Shown: positions 41,486 to 51,403 of the stretch, one piece after another
Layout: the number at the start of each line of letters is the position of its first letter
How positions within the stretch are numbered: position 1 is the first letter of the stretch
Assembly (NCBI RefSeq): GCF_041200145.1
Contig: NZ_CP165734.1
Span: 4,154,001-4,218,000, forward strand
Direction: 5' to 3'
DNA: 64,000 nucleotides
DNA from: Bradyrhizobium sp. LLZ17
GTDB lineage: Bacteria > Pseudomonadota > Alphaproteobacteria > Rhizobiales > Xanthobacteraceae
Position numbers and translations under genes: made by a program
Notes under the pieces: generated by a model
What the model saw: the letters and a program-made list of their open reading frames with translations, nothing else
Databases searched by the model: none
What the model was told of the DNA's origin: nothing

Positions 41486-43390
41486 CTAACTGGCCGGCTT
41501 CAGCCTGACGAACATGTAGCGCGAGTTGCCCCAGTTCGGCACGGGGTTGGTATAGGGATTCTCCGAGGTCGGAAATCCGGTCCAGTAGGTCTGATCCATA
41601 GCGGTGAACACGTTGTAGGCCATCAGCGGAATGGTCGGCATCTCCTTCACGGCGAGCTTGACGTACTCCTTGCCGAGCTCGATCGATTTTGGATCATCGA
41701 ATCCGATAGTGCGGATCTCCTCGATGATCTTGTCGAGCGCGGGATTGGACCAGCGCTGCCAGTTGCGGAGCGGCTGCGGCTTGCCCGGCGCGGCGACAAA
41801 CTCCGAATGCCAGCTGTCGAGGAAATAGGACAGGTCCTGGTTGCCGCCCCAGGTCTCGACGCTCCAGCCGATGAACGTGTCGAAATCGCCCGCGGCCCGC
41901 CGCGTGGGCAGCGTCCCCTGTGCGACATCGATTTTGGCATCGATGCCCGCCTGCTTCCAGAGCTGCACGATCATCGTGCCGGCGCGGGTCATCACCGGGC
42001 GCAAATCGCCTTCGACCATGACACGGACGCTGAACGGCTTTCCGTCCGGCGTCATCCAGGCGCCGCCTCGCTTGGTGAATCCGGCTTTCTCGAGAAGCTC
42101 CTGCGCGGCGCGCGGATCGGTTTTCCACCAGCCCCTGCCGAACGCCTTGGCGATCTCGGCAGGATCGGACGGAATCTGCTCGCCCATGGAAGGTCGCAAC
42201 ATGTCGGCAATCTGTTTGCCGATCGTCGGGTCATAAGGCCTGATCTTGCGCTTGCCGGTATCGATCTCGAATGTCTTGAGCCAGTCCTCCATCGGTCCAT
42301 GATAGGTCGCCGGATGGGTTCCGGTCGGCGGCACCCCGATCGCAGAGATGGTGGCGGCGCCGCGATAGGCCGCCATCGCCACCGCCTTGATGTCGATCAA
42401 CAGCGCCAGCGCCCATCGCACATCCGGATTCTTGAAGTTTTCATTCTGGGTGTTGAAGATCACAGCTGGAAGCGTCGGATCGGGGTGACCGTAGGGAAAG
42501 CCCTTGAACCATGCCCGCGTCGTCTTGCTCTGCTTGGCGAGGGCAAACATGCCCTCGGGCGCGATGTCGTGAATCACGTCGAGCTCGTGGTTGAGCTGGG
42601 CGATCACCCGCTTTTCGGGCGGTCCAGGATCGACATAGGCGAGATATTTCGGACCTGGTTTGCCAAACCGCGCAAGCGTGGTGCGCTGCCAATCGTCGCG
42701 GAGTTGCCAAATGTACCACTTGCCGTCCGGATCGTAGCTATGCAGCACATAGGCGCCGAGCGAGATCGGCTTGTTGAAGTCGAACTTGACCGGATCCGCC
42801 ACCTTGTCGAACACGTGTTTGGGCAGGATCCACACCGCACCCCAGCGCACGGTGAAGTTGGCATGGAAGCGTGAATTCGGTTTCTTGAGCTTGAAGATCA
42901 CGGTGTGAGCATCGGGAGCGCTCACCGACGCAACGTTGCTCGCCAGCACCGCACTGAAGCGCATCGCCGGATGGTTGATCTGTGTCGTGACCGTCGAGAC
43001 GACATCGTCGGCGGTGAATTCGACGCCGTCGCTCCAGAAGATGCCGCTGCGGAGCTTGACTGTCATTTCGGTGAAGTCGGCATTGTAGTGTGGCTTCTCC
43101 GCTGCCAGCGAATTATCCCAGACCCCGTCGATGCCGCTCTCGGGATCGATGTACCAGAGCGTGTCGAGGGCGACCTGCTGGAGTCCGTTGGACTGCGATC
43201 CGGCATTGATGGTCCAGATGTTGAACCAGCCTGCGTTCTTCACCGTCCCTTCGGGGTTTTCCAGGATCAGCAGATCCTTCCTCGGAATGTCTTGCGGAAT
43301 ACCCTGCGCCAGGCCTGGCGTCGCGAAAAGCAACGGCAGCCAGGCGACCGCACACGCAACCGCCAGCAACATACGACTGCAGCGCATCAT
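41486..43390 (-). CDS. ABC transporter substrate-binding protein (family 5)
   Basis: 634 residues. Signal peptide MLLAVACAVAWLPLLFATPG then LAQ. The SBP_bac_5 fold shows in VKLRSGIFWSDGVEFTADDV, ISLGAYVLHSYDPDGKWYIW, PDVRWALALLIDIKAVAMAA and the C-terminal YVKLAVKEMPTIPLMAYNVF. The ATG at 43390 has GGGAGGG four bases upstream. In many rhizobia, transporters of this peptide-type class import oligosaccharides; with the arabinofuranosidase at the end of the operon, arabino-oligosaccharides are the best guess. Confidence 0.92.
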   Translation of the reverse strand: MMRCSRMLLAVACAVAWLPLLFATPGLAQGIPQDIPRKDLLILENPEGTVKNAGWFNIWTINAGSQSNGLQQVALDTLWYIDPESGIDGVWDNSLAAEKPHYNADFTEMTVKLRSGIFWSDGVEFTADDVVSTVTTQINHPAMRFSAVLASNVASVSAPDAHTVIFKLKKPNSRFHANFTVRWGAVWILPKHVFDKVADPVKFDFNKPISLGAYVLHSYDPDGKWYIWQLRDDWQRTTLARFGKPGPKYLAYVDPGPPEKRVIAQLNHELDVIHDIAPEGMFALAKQSKTTRAWFKGFPYGHPDPTLPAVIFNTQNENFKNPDVRWALALLIDIKAVAMAAYRGAATISAIGVPPTGTHPATYHGPMEDWLKTFEIDTGKRKIRPYDPTIGKQIADMLRPSMGEQIPSDPAEIAKAFGRGWWKTDPRAAQELLEKAGFTKRGGAWMTPDGKPFSVRVMVEGDLRPVMTRAGTMIVQLWKQAGIDAKIDVAQGTLPTRRAAGDFDTFIGWSVETWGGNQDLSYFLDSWHSEFVAAPGKPQPLRNWQRWSNPALDKIIEEIRTIGFDDPKSIELGKEYVKLAVKEMPTIPLMAYNVFTAMDQTYWTGFPTSENPYTNPVPNWGNSRYMFVRLKPAS

Positions 43391-43662
43391 GCCCTCCCGG
43401 TGCGGCTCTTCTCGGGCTGTATTTGCCGGGATGCTAGAGGCACCGGAGTCGATGAACAACACAAATGTTGGGTCACGGAGAACAGCGCTGCACGCACCGG
43501 CTTGCCATGTGCGTGATCGTGTTGCGGTGCGCCCGAACATCAATGACGCCGCCGACCCGAGGTGCTCCGGACGAAGATGTCGAGAGGCTTAACCCAAGGG
43601 GTCGGCTCACAGGGAGCGCGAAGGCGAGGAGACCCGACACTCGGCCGGGAAGCAAGTCGTTC

Positions 43663-43890
43663 TCACTTCTGCTGGGCAGGAGCCTGGGCGTTCGAATTGT
43701 TCGGATTCTGCTTGTTGGCCTCGTGGTGGCCGATGGCGCAACCGGCCGCGGCGCCGACCTTACCGTGTCCGGCCATGTGGCCGGCGATACCACCGACGAT
43801 GGCCCCCTTGATGCAGCCCTTGGCGTCGGCGCCGGGCGCAAAGGCGATCGAGAGCGCAGCCGCGAAGGCCACTGCGATGGTCCATTTCAT
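43663..43890 (-). CDS. small exported glycine-zipper protein
   Basis: 75 residues. Signal peptide MKWTIAVAFAAALSIAFAPG with cleavage after ADA, then GCIKGAIVGGIAGHMAGHGK, a glycine-zipper-like stretch, and a Gln/Asn-rich tail. Two Cys lie in the mature part. GGAG upstream fits the ATG at 43890 better than that at 43896. An envelope-associated role is likely; nothing more can be said. Confidence 0.8.
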   Translation of the reverse strand: MKWTIAVAFAAALSIAFAPGADAKGCIKGAIVGGIAGHMAGHGKVGAAAGCAIGHHEANKQNPNNSNAQAPAQQK

Positions 43891-43993
43891 TTGCATTCTC
43901 CGGTCCTGAGTTGATCGTGAAGATCAACGCGGCGCGGGCGAACTCCGTTCCGGGCGCACGGCTTCCGTCCAAACCGGCGCTGGACCGAATGCT

Positions 43994-44224
43994 TCAGCGC
44001 CGACGGGCGACCCACATCCCGAACAGGAACGCGGCGAAGAGCGACTGCAGCGGGGCCTTGACGGTCATCTTGCGCAACTGGTCCGCCCAGCGGATTGCCG
44101 CATCTTGCGACGGCGACTGCTGCGCTCGCCGGCGTGGCCCGGAACTGTTCTCAGTGGCGTCGATCTCGTCGGTCAGCCCGGAGGCTTCGGTCATTGCCGA
44201 GGCTTCCTTCATATCCGTGTCCAT
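43994..44224 (-). CDS. small protein with C-terminal membrane segment
   Basis: 76 residues: an acidic, helical N-terminal half (MTEASGLTDEIDATENSSG) and a C-terminal hydrophobic segment (LQSLFAAFLFGMWVARRR), as in ElaB/YqjD-like tail-anchored proteins. GGGAGAG precedes the ATG by four bases. The two halves and the Arg-rich end support that shape; the family assignment is tentative. Confidence 0.68.
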   Translation of the reverse strand: MDTDMKEASAMTEASGLTDEIDATENSSGPRRRAQQSPSQDAAIRWADQLRKMTVKAPLQSLFAAFLFGMWVARRR

Positions 44225-44395
44225 GCGTCTCTCCCACTTGGCGGTTCAGCCCAACCGCCGGCCGGGAATGGTCGTTCCACCTGCCTGCAGCAATTGCGAG
44301 CGCCTCGCTCCGGAGCTCGCGGAACCAATCCCAAGTTCGGGATTTCAGTCCTTCACCAGAGAGGTTGCGGCACAGAGAGCGCGAAGGCCGAAGGC

Positions 44396-44746
44396 ATGAA
44401 ATGGATGCTCGTGGTCCTGGTGGGCGGCGTAACCCCGGTCAATACCGACCTGGTGTTCGACAAGTTCTCTGAATGCCTGGCGGCCGAGGAGCAGATGCGC
44501 AAGCACTATGCGGACGCATTCGAGGCTTGGGATCGATTGGCCGCCGGCAGCATCGAGCGGCGGCGGGACTACTCGAAGGCTCGCGATCTGCAGGCCAAAC
44601 GGCTGTTGAGCAACATCGGCACATGCGTCCCGCACGGCGGTGGCGGCGACCAGCCCGCCGTCGCCGCGACCCAGCAGCCGGCGGCGACGCCGTCTCCGCA
44701 CCCGGCCGCGCCACAGCCGTTGCCCACGCCTCAGCCCAGCCCCTGA
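44396..44746 (+). CDS. hypothetical protein with proline-rich tail
   Basis: 116 residues. A short hydrophobic start (MKWMLVVLVGGVTP) is followed by a charged helical part with one Cys (FSECLAAEEQMRKHYADAFE), a second Cys near residue 75 and a Pro/Ala/Gln-rich C-terminus. I do not recognise a family. Coding preference looks right and an AAGG lies close upstream. Confidence 0.6.
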   Translation: MKWMLVVLVGGVTPVNTDLVFDKFSECLAAEEQMRKHYADAFEAWDRLAAGSIERRRDYSKARDLQAKRLLSNIGTCVPHGGGGDQPAVAATQQPAATPSPHPAAPQPLPTPQPSP

Positions 44747-44791
44747 CTGCGCCGTCAACGTCGCTCCGAAAGCATGAGGGCGTAGTCGCAG

Positions 44792-47700
44792 TTAGGCGCT
44801 CGCTTGGACTCGCGGCTTGAAGAGGTCTCTGTCCCCTTGGTGCGGCAGACGTTGCGGGCGCCCGATCAGGTAACCTTGCATCTCGTCACACTTCATTGCC
44901 GCCAGCATAGCGAACTGCTCCTCGGTTTCGACCCCCTCCGCCAGCACTGGAATCCCGAAGCTGTGGGTCAGGCCGATCACCGCGCGAATAATCCCTATCG
45001 ACTTTTCGCTGGTACCGAGGGTCGCTACGAAGCTGCGATCGATCTTGATGCGGTCGAGCGGAAACGCGTCCAGATATGACAATGAGGAGTAACCCGTCCC
45101 AAAATCATCCAGGGCAATCAAGACCCGAGTAATTTGAGTCGGTTCAGCGTTTCTCTGGCGCGGCCGACGTCCTCGATCAGTACGCCCTCTGTGATTTCCA
45201 GTTCCAGTCGGGCCGGCGCAAGTCCACTCTCTCTCAAGGCCGATTTCACCTGCCTTTCAAGATTCTCCCGGCGAAATTGAGCCGCAGAGATGTTGACCGC
45301 GATCCTCAGCGGCGTGGTCCATGAAGCCGCTGCGCGACAGGCTTCCTTGAGAACCCATTCGTCGATCTTGGCGATCAGCCCGCTCTCTTCCGCAACCGGA
45401 ATGAACTCGCCCGGTGCAATGACGCCTCGGACAGGATGCTGCCAGCGCACCAGCGCTTCGTGGCCCACGATGCCGCGGACATGATCCACCTGGGGCTGGT
45501 ACTCGACGAACAGCTCGCCGTTCTCCACGGCCGAGCGCAGATCGTGCTCGACGGCACGACGTTGGCGCAGCTGCTGATCCATCGCACTTGTGAACAGGCG
45601 GACGGCGCCCCGGCCGTCATGCTTGGCACGGTAGAGTGCCGCATCAGCATTGGCGAGCAGCGAGACCGCATCCTCTCCATCCCGCGGAAACACCGCAATG
45701 CCAACGCAGAGGTCGAGCTCCAGACAATGACCGTTGGTTTCGATCGGAACGGCAAACGCCTCACGCATCCTTTTGGCCAGGAGCTCGGCAGCGCCCGGCA
45801 GCGGAAGTTGTTCCGTAATGGCCATGAACTCGTCGCCCCCGACGCGGGCAACATAGGCTCCTTCGGCAGCGTGCTTCAGCCGCCGGGCCGTCTCGCGCAG
45901 GACAGCGTCTCCGACCGAATGCCCGAACAGATCATTGATGTCCTTGAAGCGATCGAGGTCGATACACAGGACGCCCACGCTGCTAGCGCTATCGCGCGCC
46001 CGGTTCATCGCGGCAGTCAGGGCTCCGTCGAGCGCGGTCCGGTTCGGCAGTTCGGTCAGGGCGTCATGGGATGCCAGATGACCGATCCTGCGTTGGCTTC
46101 GGTTGCGCTCGGTCACATCGAACGCGGCTACGACCTGCGCAAGCTTGCCTTCGTACATCAGAGAACGACGTTCGACGACCACTTCCAGTTCGTCGCCGCC
46201 GCGGGTCTTGTGAGCCGCAACGTCCTGCTCACCATCGCAGCGCCCCGCCTCGCCGCTATTCAGACCCGGCTCGGTCATCGCGAGCAACTCGTCCTGCTTG
46301 TATCCGTAATGGCTGCACATCGCGGCGTTCGCGGCGAGAAAGCGCTGCGAACCGGCCTCCGCCACCCACATCGGGATCGGGTTCTCTTCGAAAAGCAGCC
46401 TGAAGGATGCTTCGCGCCGCTTGAGCTCGGTAATATCGATGCGCACGCCGATACTGCCGCCATCCGCCGTTCGTCTTTCCTCGACGCGCAGCCACCTGTC
46501 TCCCGGAAGCCGCTGCTCATGCGAGGACTGCGGCAGGTTGTGCCAGGCGAGCCGTTCGCTGAGCCACTCGTCCTCTCTGCCCAGCGCGTCCGCGTATTGC
46601 CCGCGCCGCAGCCCCGCTCGCAGCATCTCCTCGAACCGGACACCTTCCGTGAGTGCGTGGTTGCTGGCCGAGTAGAAGTCGGTGTACTGGCGGTTCCACA
46701 GGACCAGTCGATCTTCCTTGTCGAAGACCGCAAGTCCTTCCGGAACGACGTCGAGCGCTTCCTTCAGATGCGCGTGCGCCGCTCGCGCGGCGGCTTCGGC
46801 CCGCTCTGCGGCCGCCTTCGCAGCAGCGAGCGCCTCTTCAGTCCGATATCGCTCCGTGACGTCTTCGTGGGTGGCGACCCAACCGTTATCCTCCATGGGT
46901 CGATGACGGATGCGAACGATCCGTCCATTGGCAAGCTCGACAGTCGTATCCGAGTTTCGATTGATCACATTGTCGCTCGTGCGCCAGCTCAGATACGCCT
47001 CCTCGGACATTTTCGGTGCAGTGCCGATACCGTATCGCAGCTGAACGATCTCTTGCAGGCGCATGCCGGGCGTCACGCTTTCCGGACTGAGAGCATAGAT
47101 CTCGAGATATTGCCGGTTGCAGACGATGAGGCGCTGCTGCCCGTCGAAAAAGCAAAGACCCTGGGACATGTTGTTCAACGCGGTGGTGAACCGGTCCGCA
47201 AATTCGTCGGCCTTCGACTTCTCCTCGATTGCACTCTTTTCCGCGGCTCGCGCACGCCTGCCTTCTTCGGCCGAGTTAGCCTGCTCCTCGATCAGCCCTT
47301 CAAGATTGCGAAAATTGATGTTGAGCATTCGCGCCAGCAAGACCAGGAGCAGCGCCAGATTCAGCCCCAAGCAGAGCTGCAGGGGCTCACCCGAAAACAG
47401 CAGCCGCGCCGAGATCGGCACGCCCGCGATCAACATCGACAGCCGCGAGGCAGCCGGGAAGCTGCCAAGACAATACGACGTGCCGATGCAGCCCATGAAC
47501 ACCAGCAACGCCAAAGGCGCGCGCAGCGCCGGCTCCACGGTCTCCATCAGCGCCAATATCCAGCAGACGAATCCCGAGGTGAGAACGGCGGCAAAAATCC
47601 GCATTCGAGAGAGATTGCTGAAGGCTTCTTCGGGAGTAACCTCGCATGCGCGCATGCGCAGCCATTGCACCATTCGCACCATGCAGACCGCAACAAGAAC

Positions 47701-47901
47701 TGCCGGCAGCGCGAACCTCAGCCAGGGTGAACACTCCCTCGGCAGGACCCAGGCCACACTGAAGCTGTCGAGCAACAGCACTGCGTAGAGGACAGGAACC
47801 TGCTTTCGGAGAACCTTGAATTGTTCCACCAGCAGCGCGCGATCGACCGGGGTCGTAAGACGCCCGACCGAGAACAAGTTCCATATTTTGCTGAGTTCCA
47901 T
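44792..47901 (-). pseudogene. membrane PAS-GGDEF-EAL protein, frameshifted in the EAL domain
   Basis: About 1,036 residues if repaired. An N-terminal membrane region (residues 35-190, e.g. LALLVFMGCIGTSYCLGS) and coiled linker are followed by three PAS domains (MSQGLCFFDGQQRLIVCNRQ; VPEGLAVFDKEDRLVLWNRQ; FEENPIPMWVAEAGSQ), a GGDEF domain with intact RVGGDEFMAI, and an EAL domain with EALVRW. The EAL domain breaks at 45124-45126 (a run of three C, one short) and resumes as LIALDDFGTGYSSLSYLDAF through EGVET. It would make or break cyclic di-GMP at the membrane. Without repair the EAL part lacks its metal-site half, leaving a cyclase alone. Confidence 0.9.
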
Positions 47902-48014
47902 GTGCCGCTCCGCCCGCCAAGCAGGCTAGGAGAGACTCTGGAAACATCGCGTAAATGGCGTTGGTATTCCGCGCGTTAAACGGAAATGCTGAGGTGGGCA
48001 CCGGTATTTAGCAC

Positions 48015-48042
48015 CAGCAAACTAACATATGTTAGTTTGCTG
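48015..48042. promoter_or_regulatory. perfect 28-bp palindrome
   Basis: CAGCAAACTAACAT followed by its exact reverse complement. The length and symmetry are those of a TetR-family operator. No TetR gene is adjacent: upstream is the divergent GGDEF-EAL gene (114 bases away), downstream a vapB gene. The regulator may be elsewhere or may have been lost with the deleted part of the toxin locus. Confidence 0.6.
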
Positions 48043-48152
48043 AGCATGAACCGAGGCAGGTCACGCATCGGGCACGACCTGTCGTTTTTTGAGCGTGCGC
48101 CTCTCATGGATCAAAGCACGCGGGCGATTTTGACCTGCATCGGCACAGCGAC

Positions 48153-48365
48153 ATGGCCATGCGCACCAATATCGAGATCGACAATACGCTGATGGCAGAA
48201 GCCCGGAAGGCCTCCGGGCACGCAACCAAAAAGCAAACGGTGAAAGAGGCGCTCCGTTTGATGATCAAGCTGCGAGGGCAGCATGAGGCCGGTGCAGCCT
48301 TCGGCAAACACCGCTGGCGCAGCAATCTCGCCCGCCGCCGCAAAGCAAGACAATCGACCTGCTAA
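48153..48365 (+). CDS. vapB: VapB-family antitoxin
   Basis: 70 residues; the likeliest initiator is the second ATG at 48159. MRTNIEIDNTLMAEARKASG and KKQTVKEALRLMIKLRGQ match the ribbon-helix-helix VapB of alphaproteobacteria. The tail GKHRWRSNLA is conserved in the family, but the last ~10 residues come from sequence that overlaps the toxin remnant in another frame, so the C-terminus is altered. With no toxin left, it has no partner here. Confidence 0.78.
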   Translation: MAMRTNIEIDNTLMAEARKASGHATKKQTVKEALRLMIKLRGQHEAGAAFGKHRWRSNLARRRKARQSTC

Positions 48366-48472
48366 TCGGCACCTGGTGCATCGAGAACAGCGCGCCCCTG
48401 CTACTCAATGACAGCGATTTCCGTCCGATGGCGCGTTATCTGGGCTTGGTCGAAGTGCCGGTCACGATGTGA
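48347..48472 (+). pseudogene. vapC: VapC toxin C-terminal remnant
   Basis: 41 codons and a stop in a frame without a start. They read KTIDLLIGTWCIENSAPLLL, then NDSDFRPMARYLGL, matching the end of PIN-domain VapC toxins, where K-T-x-D and N-D-x-D-F are conserved. The first two thirds, with the N-terminal catalytic Asp, is gone and the vapB end runs straight into it. A deletion has destroyed the toxin. Confidence 0.78.
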
Positions 48473-48609
48473 GAGGCCGCGCCGGAATTGCTCGCACGCT
48501 CTATGTCACGGCGATTGGCCGAAGAGTGGGCAGCAAGTTCCACGCGCGGCTGTCGGCGGCTTGATGCGGCGCTTGCGCGTCAACCGGCAATATCGTGCAA
48601 AATCGCAAA

Positions 48610-48686
48610 TGGCGCGCCCGGAACGATCCGAACGTCCGACCCTCAGATTCGTAGTCTGATGCTCTATCCAGCTGAGCTACGGGCGC
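48610..48686 (-). tRNA. tRNA-Arg (anticodon ACG)
   Basis: 77 bases. Acceptor stem GCGCCCG pairs with CGGGCGC; D arm GCTC/GAGC; anticodon stem TCAGA/TCTGA with loop CTACGAA, so anticodon ACG; T arm with TTCGGAT loop; CCA is encoded. No integrase or repeated tail is found beside it. Confidence 0.95.
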
Positions 48687-48836
48687 GTGTTTCGCGAACA
48701 GCGTTGGCGGGCATGGCCCGCACGCAGCCTCCGGACGGCGCCGAAGGGGTGCGAAAGAGCGCCCTGACTAACCGCTCTTGCCGCGATTGGCAAGGTCCGG
48801 GTGGGAGAGATTTTGCCGGGACATGGACAGTCTATC

Positions 48837-48932
48837 CCCGTCATTCCGGAGCTCGCGAAGCGAGAACCCGGAATCTCGCGCCGAAACCTCTGGATTCGGG
48901 TTCGGCGCACAGCGCCGCCCCGGAATGACGGG
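48837..48932. repeat. extragenic palindromic repeat
   Basis: Ends CCCGTCATTCCGG and CCGGAATGACGGG are exact reverse complements, with a smaller hairpin (GCTCGCGAAGCGAG) inside. Lies between tRNA-Arg and the sensor kinase gene. Similar CATTCCGG ends occur at 62553-62650. Confidence 0.75.
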
Positions 48933-48951
48933 CAACTCGGCCGATGGCCGA

Positions 48952-50459
48952 CTACGCCCGCGCCCGCTCGTTGCGGATCGAGAGCAGCTCCACCGGGCGA
49001 TCGGGGATGACGATCCGGAAGGTGGCGCCGATGGTGCCTTCAACCAGGTGGATGTCGCCGCCATGGGCGCGGACCAGCTCGGCGGCGATGGCCAAGCCAA
49101 GGCCGCTGCCGCCGGGGCGGCCGGAGGTCTGGAACGCCTCGAACAGGTGCTCCCGGGTCTTCTGAGGAACGCCGGGGCCGGTGTCGGAGACCTCGAGGAT
49201 GGCCACGGCGCCCTCGCGCTTGCCCGTGATCCTGATCTGCTGCGGGCCGCCGTCGCCGGAGGCATGGCTTTCCAGCGCCTGGGCGGCGTTGCGGACGAGG
49301 TTGAGCAGCACCCGGAACAGCTGGTCGGGATCGGCGTCGACGGCGAGCCCGCGCTCGATGGCGGCGACCCAGGCGATCGAGGCGTCGGAGGCGAGGCCCG
49401 CGGTCTCGCGCACCTCCATCACGACGGGCTCGATCAGCATCATGCGGCGGTCGGGCGCGGCCTCCTGGGCGCGGCCGTAGGACAGCGTCGACTGGCAGAA
49501 GGCGATGGCGCGCTCGAGCGAGCGCACGAGCTTTGGCGCAAAACGCTGCACCCGCGGATCGGGCACGCTGGCCAGCTGGTCCGACAACAATTGCGCCGAA
49601 GCGAGCAGGTTGCGCAGATCGTGATTGATCTTGGAGACGGCGAGGCCGAGGGCGGCGAGCCGGCTCTTCTGATGCAGCATCGACATCAAATCGCGCTGCA
49701 TGTCCGACAATTCGCGCTCAGCGACCCCGATCTCGTCGCTGCGCTGGCTCGGCACGATGATCCGCGCCGAACTCTCGGGATTTTCGTGGAATCCGACCAG
49801 GCTCGCGGTCATCCGCCGCATCGGCCGCACGAACAGGTAATGCAGCGCGAGGTAGACGAGGCCCGCGGTCAGCACCGCGATGATCAGCGCGACCACCACG
49901 ACGTTGCGGGAGAAGCGATACATCGATTGCCGCAGCGGCAGTTCGTCGGTGACGATTTCGATGAACTGGGCGTTGCCGACGCCGGGGCCGACGATGCGGA
50001 TCGGCTGGTTGCCGGTCTCCAGCATCATCTGGAACGAGCCGGTGATCGCCTCCCACGCGGTGATGTCGCGCAGGTCGATGTCATGCTCGATCGTGGCCGG
50101 CAAATTGTCGCTGGCGAGCAACCGGCGCTGCTGTCCCATCTTGATCGCGACGGCGCGCGCGTTGATGCTTTTGAGGATCTCGCGTGACAGCGATCGGGGA
50201 CCATGCCGAGCGGCGCCGCATCGAGCACCAGTGCCGCGGTGTTCGCCGCCGCGACGCGGTCGTTGAGCCGGTTGACCCAGAAGTTGGCGATGGCGGGGAC
50301 ATAGAGCAGGCTCGCCGCGATCATCACCAGGGGGACGGTCAGCAACAGCAGCTTGCCGGACAGACCGAGTCCCGTCGTTCCGCGCGACCGTGTTACCGGC
50401 GGGTCCGGCTGATCCATGACCCGATCGAAATCTTGGGTCGGCTGGAGGTCTGTCGCCAC
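48952..50459 (-). pseudogene. sensor histidine kinase, frameshifted
   Basis: About 502 residues if repaired. Start GTG at 50459; first membrane segment LSGKLLLLTVPLVMIAASLL, a periplasmic domain, second segment VVVVALIIAVLTAGLVYLAL, HAMP, HisKA box KINHDLRNLLASAQLL, and HATPase with LNLVRNAAQALE, VSDTGPGVP and GGSGLGLAIA. The frame changes at 50191-50199: the first frame ends in GMVPD and the second resumes LSREILKSINARAVAIKMGQ; one base is missing. No response regulator is adjacent, so the partner is elsewhere. It is divergent from rpmH. Confidence 0.88.
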
Positions 50460-50806
50460 GAGATCCGCCCCTGCTGGCCTTGGATCTGGAGGATGCGACC
50501 CGCCCGGGAGCCGGTCAAATTACAGATCGCTCATCTGCCGAGGTCGGATGTAAGCGCTGATCCGGCGAGCCGCTACCTCAAGGGTTAAAACCCCGCCGAA
50601 ACAGTGATATTCATCCGGCCTGCGCGGTCCTGCGGCGTTGACGAAGGCAGGACGCTCCCTTATAAGCCGGCCAAATTGTCCGCGATGACCCGGCGTGATG
50701 TCGGGAGCGGCTCTCTTGGGGCCGGAAATGGCCCATTTTGGGCCGCATCTTCCGGACTTTACCATCAATTCTACAGGCAAATTGCCCGGTCAGCGGAGAA
50801 AAACCC
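50460..50806. other. 347-base region upstream of rpmH
   Basis: Contains the rpmH promoter at 50638-50666 and a leader of about 135 bases with a GC-rich inverted run (GGGGCCGGAAATGGCCC) at about 50716. No gene is seen. Confidence 0.5.
50638..50666 (+). promoter_or_regulatory. rpmH promoter
   Basis: TTGACG at 50638-50643, exactly 17 bases, TATAAG at 50661-50666: a strong housekeeping sigma-factor promoter, about 140 bases before rpmH. It should drive rpmH-rnpA and probably yidC. Confidence 0.75.
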
Positions 50807-50941
50807 GTGAAGCGGACTTATCAACCCAGCAAACTGGTGCGCAAGCGCCGTCACGGATTCCGTGCCCGTCTCGCCACTGCCGGCGGCCGCAAGGTTCTCG
50901 CCGCCCGACGCGCGCGCGGCCGCAAGCGTCTGAGCGCCTGA
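50807..50941 (+). CDS. rpmH: 50S ribosomal protein L34
   Basis: 44 residues, the standard L34 length: [20 protein letters not shown], then [20 protein letters not shown] and LSA. Starts with GTG at 50807, with GGAG eleven bases upstream. A ribosomal large-subunit protein. The rnpA start follows 26 bases later, as in nearly all bacteria. Confidence 0.97.
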   Translation: MKRTYQPSKLVRKRRHGFRARLATAGGRKVLAARRARGRKRLSA

Positions 50942-50967
50942 GCCAGACCCCTTTTTGGGATTTCATC

Positions 50968-51387
50968 ATGGATCGGCTGAGGCAGCGGGCGGATTTCCTC
51001 GCCGTTGCCAATGGCGCGCGGGTGAATAGTCCCGCGTTCGTCCTGCAAAGCCTTGACCGCCGAAGCCTTGACCGCCAAAGCCTTGGCGGCGACGACAGCG
51101 GCCCGATCCGGATCGGCTTCACCGTTACCAAAAAGAACGGCAACGCCCCCGAGCGCAATCGCATCCGGCGCCGGCTTCGCGAACTCGTGAAGCGGCTCGA
51201 TCCGGTGTCGATGCAGCCCCATCATGATTATGTGCTGGTCGGACGCAGGGACGCGCTGTCGCGCGACTTCGCGACCATGCTCGACGATCTGCGCATAGCG
51301 TTCACAAGGCCCGCGCGGCATACGCACAAGGGGCGCGGTTCAAAGCCAGCTCCCGGCTCCGCCGCAGCCAGCCGCAAACCCGATTGA
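50968..51387 (+). CDS. rnpA: ribonuclease P protein component
   Basis: 139 residues. The protein subunit assists the RNA in 5' maturation of tRNAs. The substrate-binding RNR motif is clear in NAPERNRIRRRLRELVK, preceded by IGFTVTKK, and MDRLRQRADFLAVANGARVN is the normal start. Between the two is a short insert (SLDRRSLDRQSLGG) encoded by a 15-base tandem repeat at 51047-51091. The tail KGRGSKPAPGSAAASRKPD is unstructured. Confidence 0.96.
   Translation: MDRLRQRADFLAVANGARVNSPAFVLQSLDRRSLDRQSLGGDDSGPIRIGFTVTKKNGNAPERNRIRRRLRELVKRLDPVSMQPHHDYVLVGRRDALSRDFATMLDDLRIAFTRPARHTHKGRGSKPAPGSAAASRKPD
51047..51091 (+). repeat. 15-base tandem repeat in rnpA
   Basis: Three copies of RAAGCCTTGACCGCC, the last degenerate. 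Each adds five residues (SLDRR, SLDRQ, SLGGD) without breaking the frame. Confidence 0.7.
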
Positions 51388-51403
51388 TGACGAGACAATA
51401 GTG

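Noticed and set aside
41459..42874. 471-codon plus-strand frame
   Set aside because: Antisense to the substrate-binding protein gene.
45436..47730. 764-codon plus-strand frame
   Set aside because: Antisense to the PAS-GGDEF-EAL gene; no protein motifs.
48073..48090. Rho-independent terminator (ACGAC..GTCGT with T6)
   Set aside because: Loop of only two bases and a short stem; too weak to claim.
48610..48686. tRNA-Arg as an integration site for a mobile element
   Set aside because: No integrase gene, no second copy of the tRNA end and normal housekeeping genes next to it.
48778..50187. 469-codon plus-strand frame
   Set aside because: Antisense to the sensor kinase and running through the palindromic repeat; not a gene.
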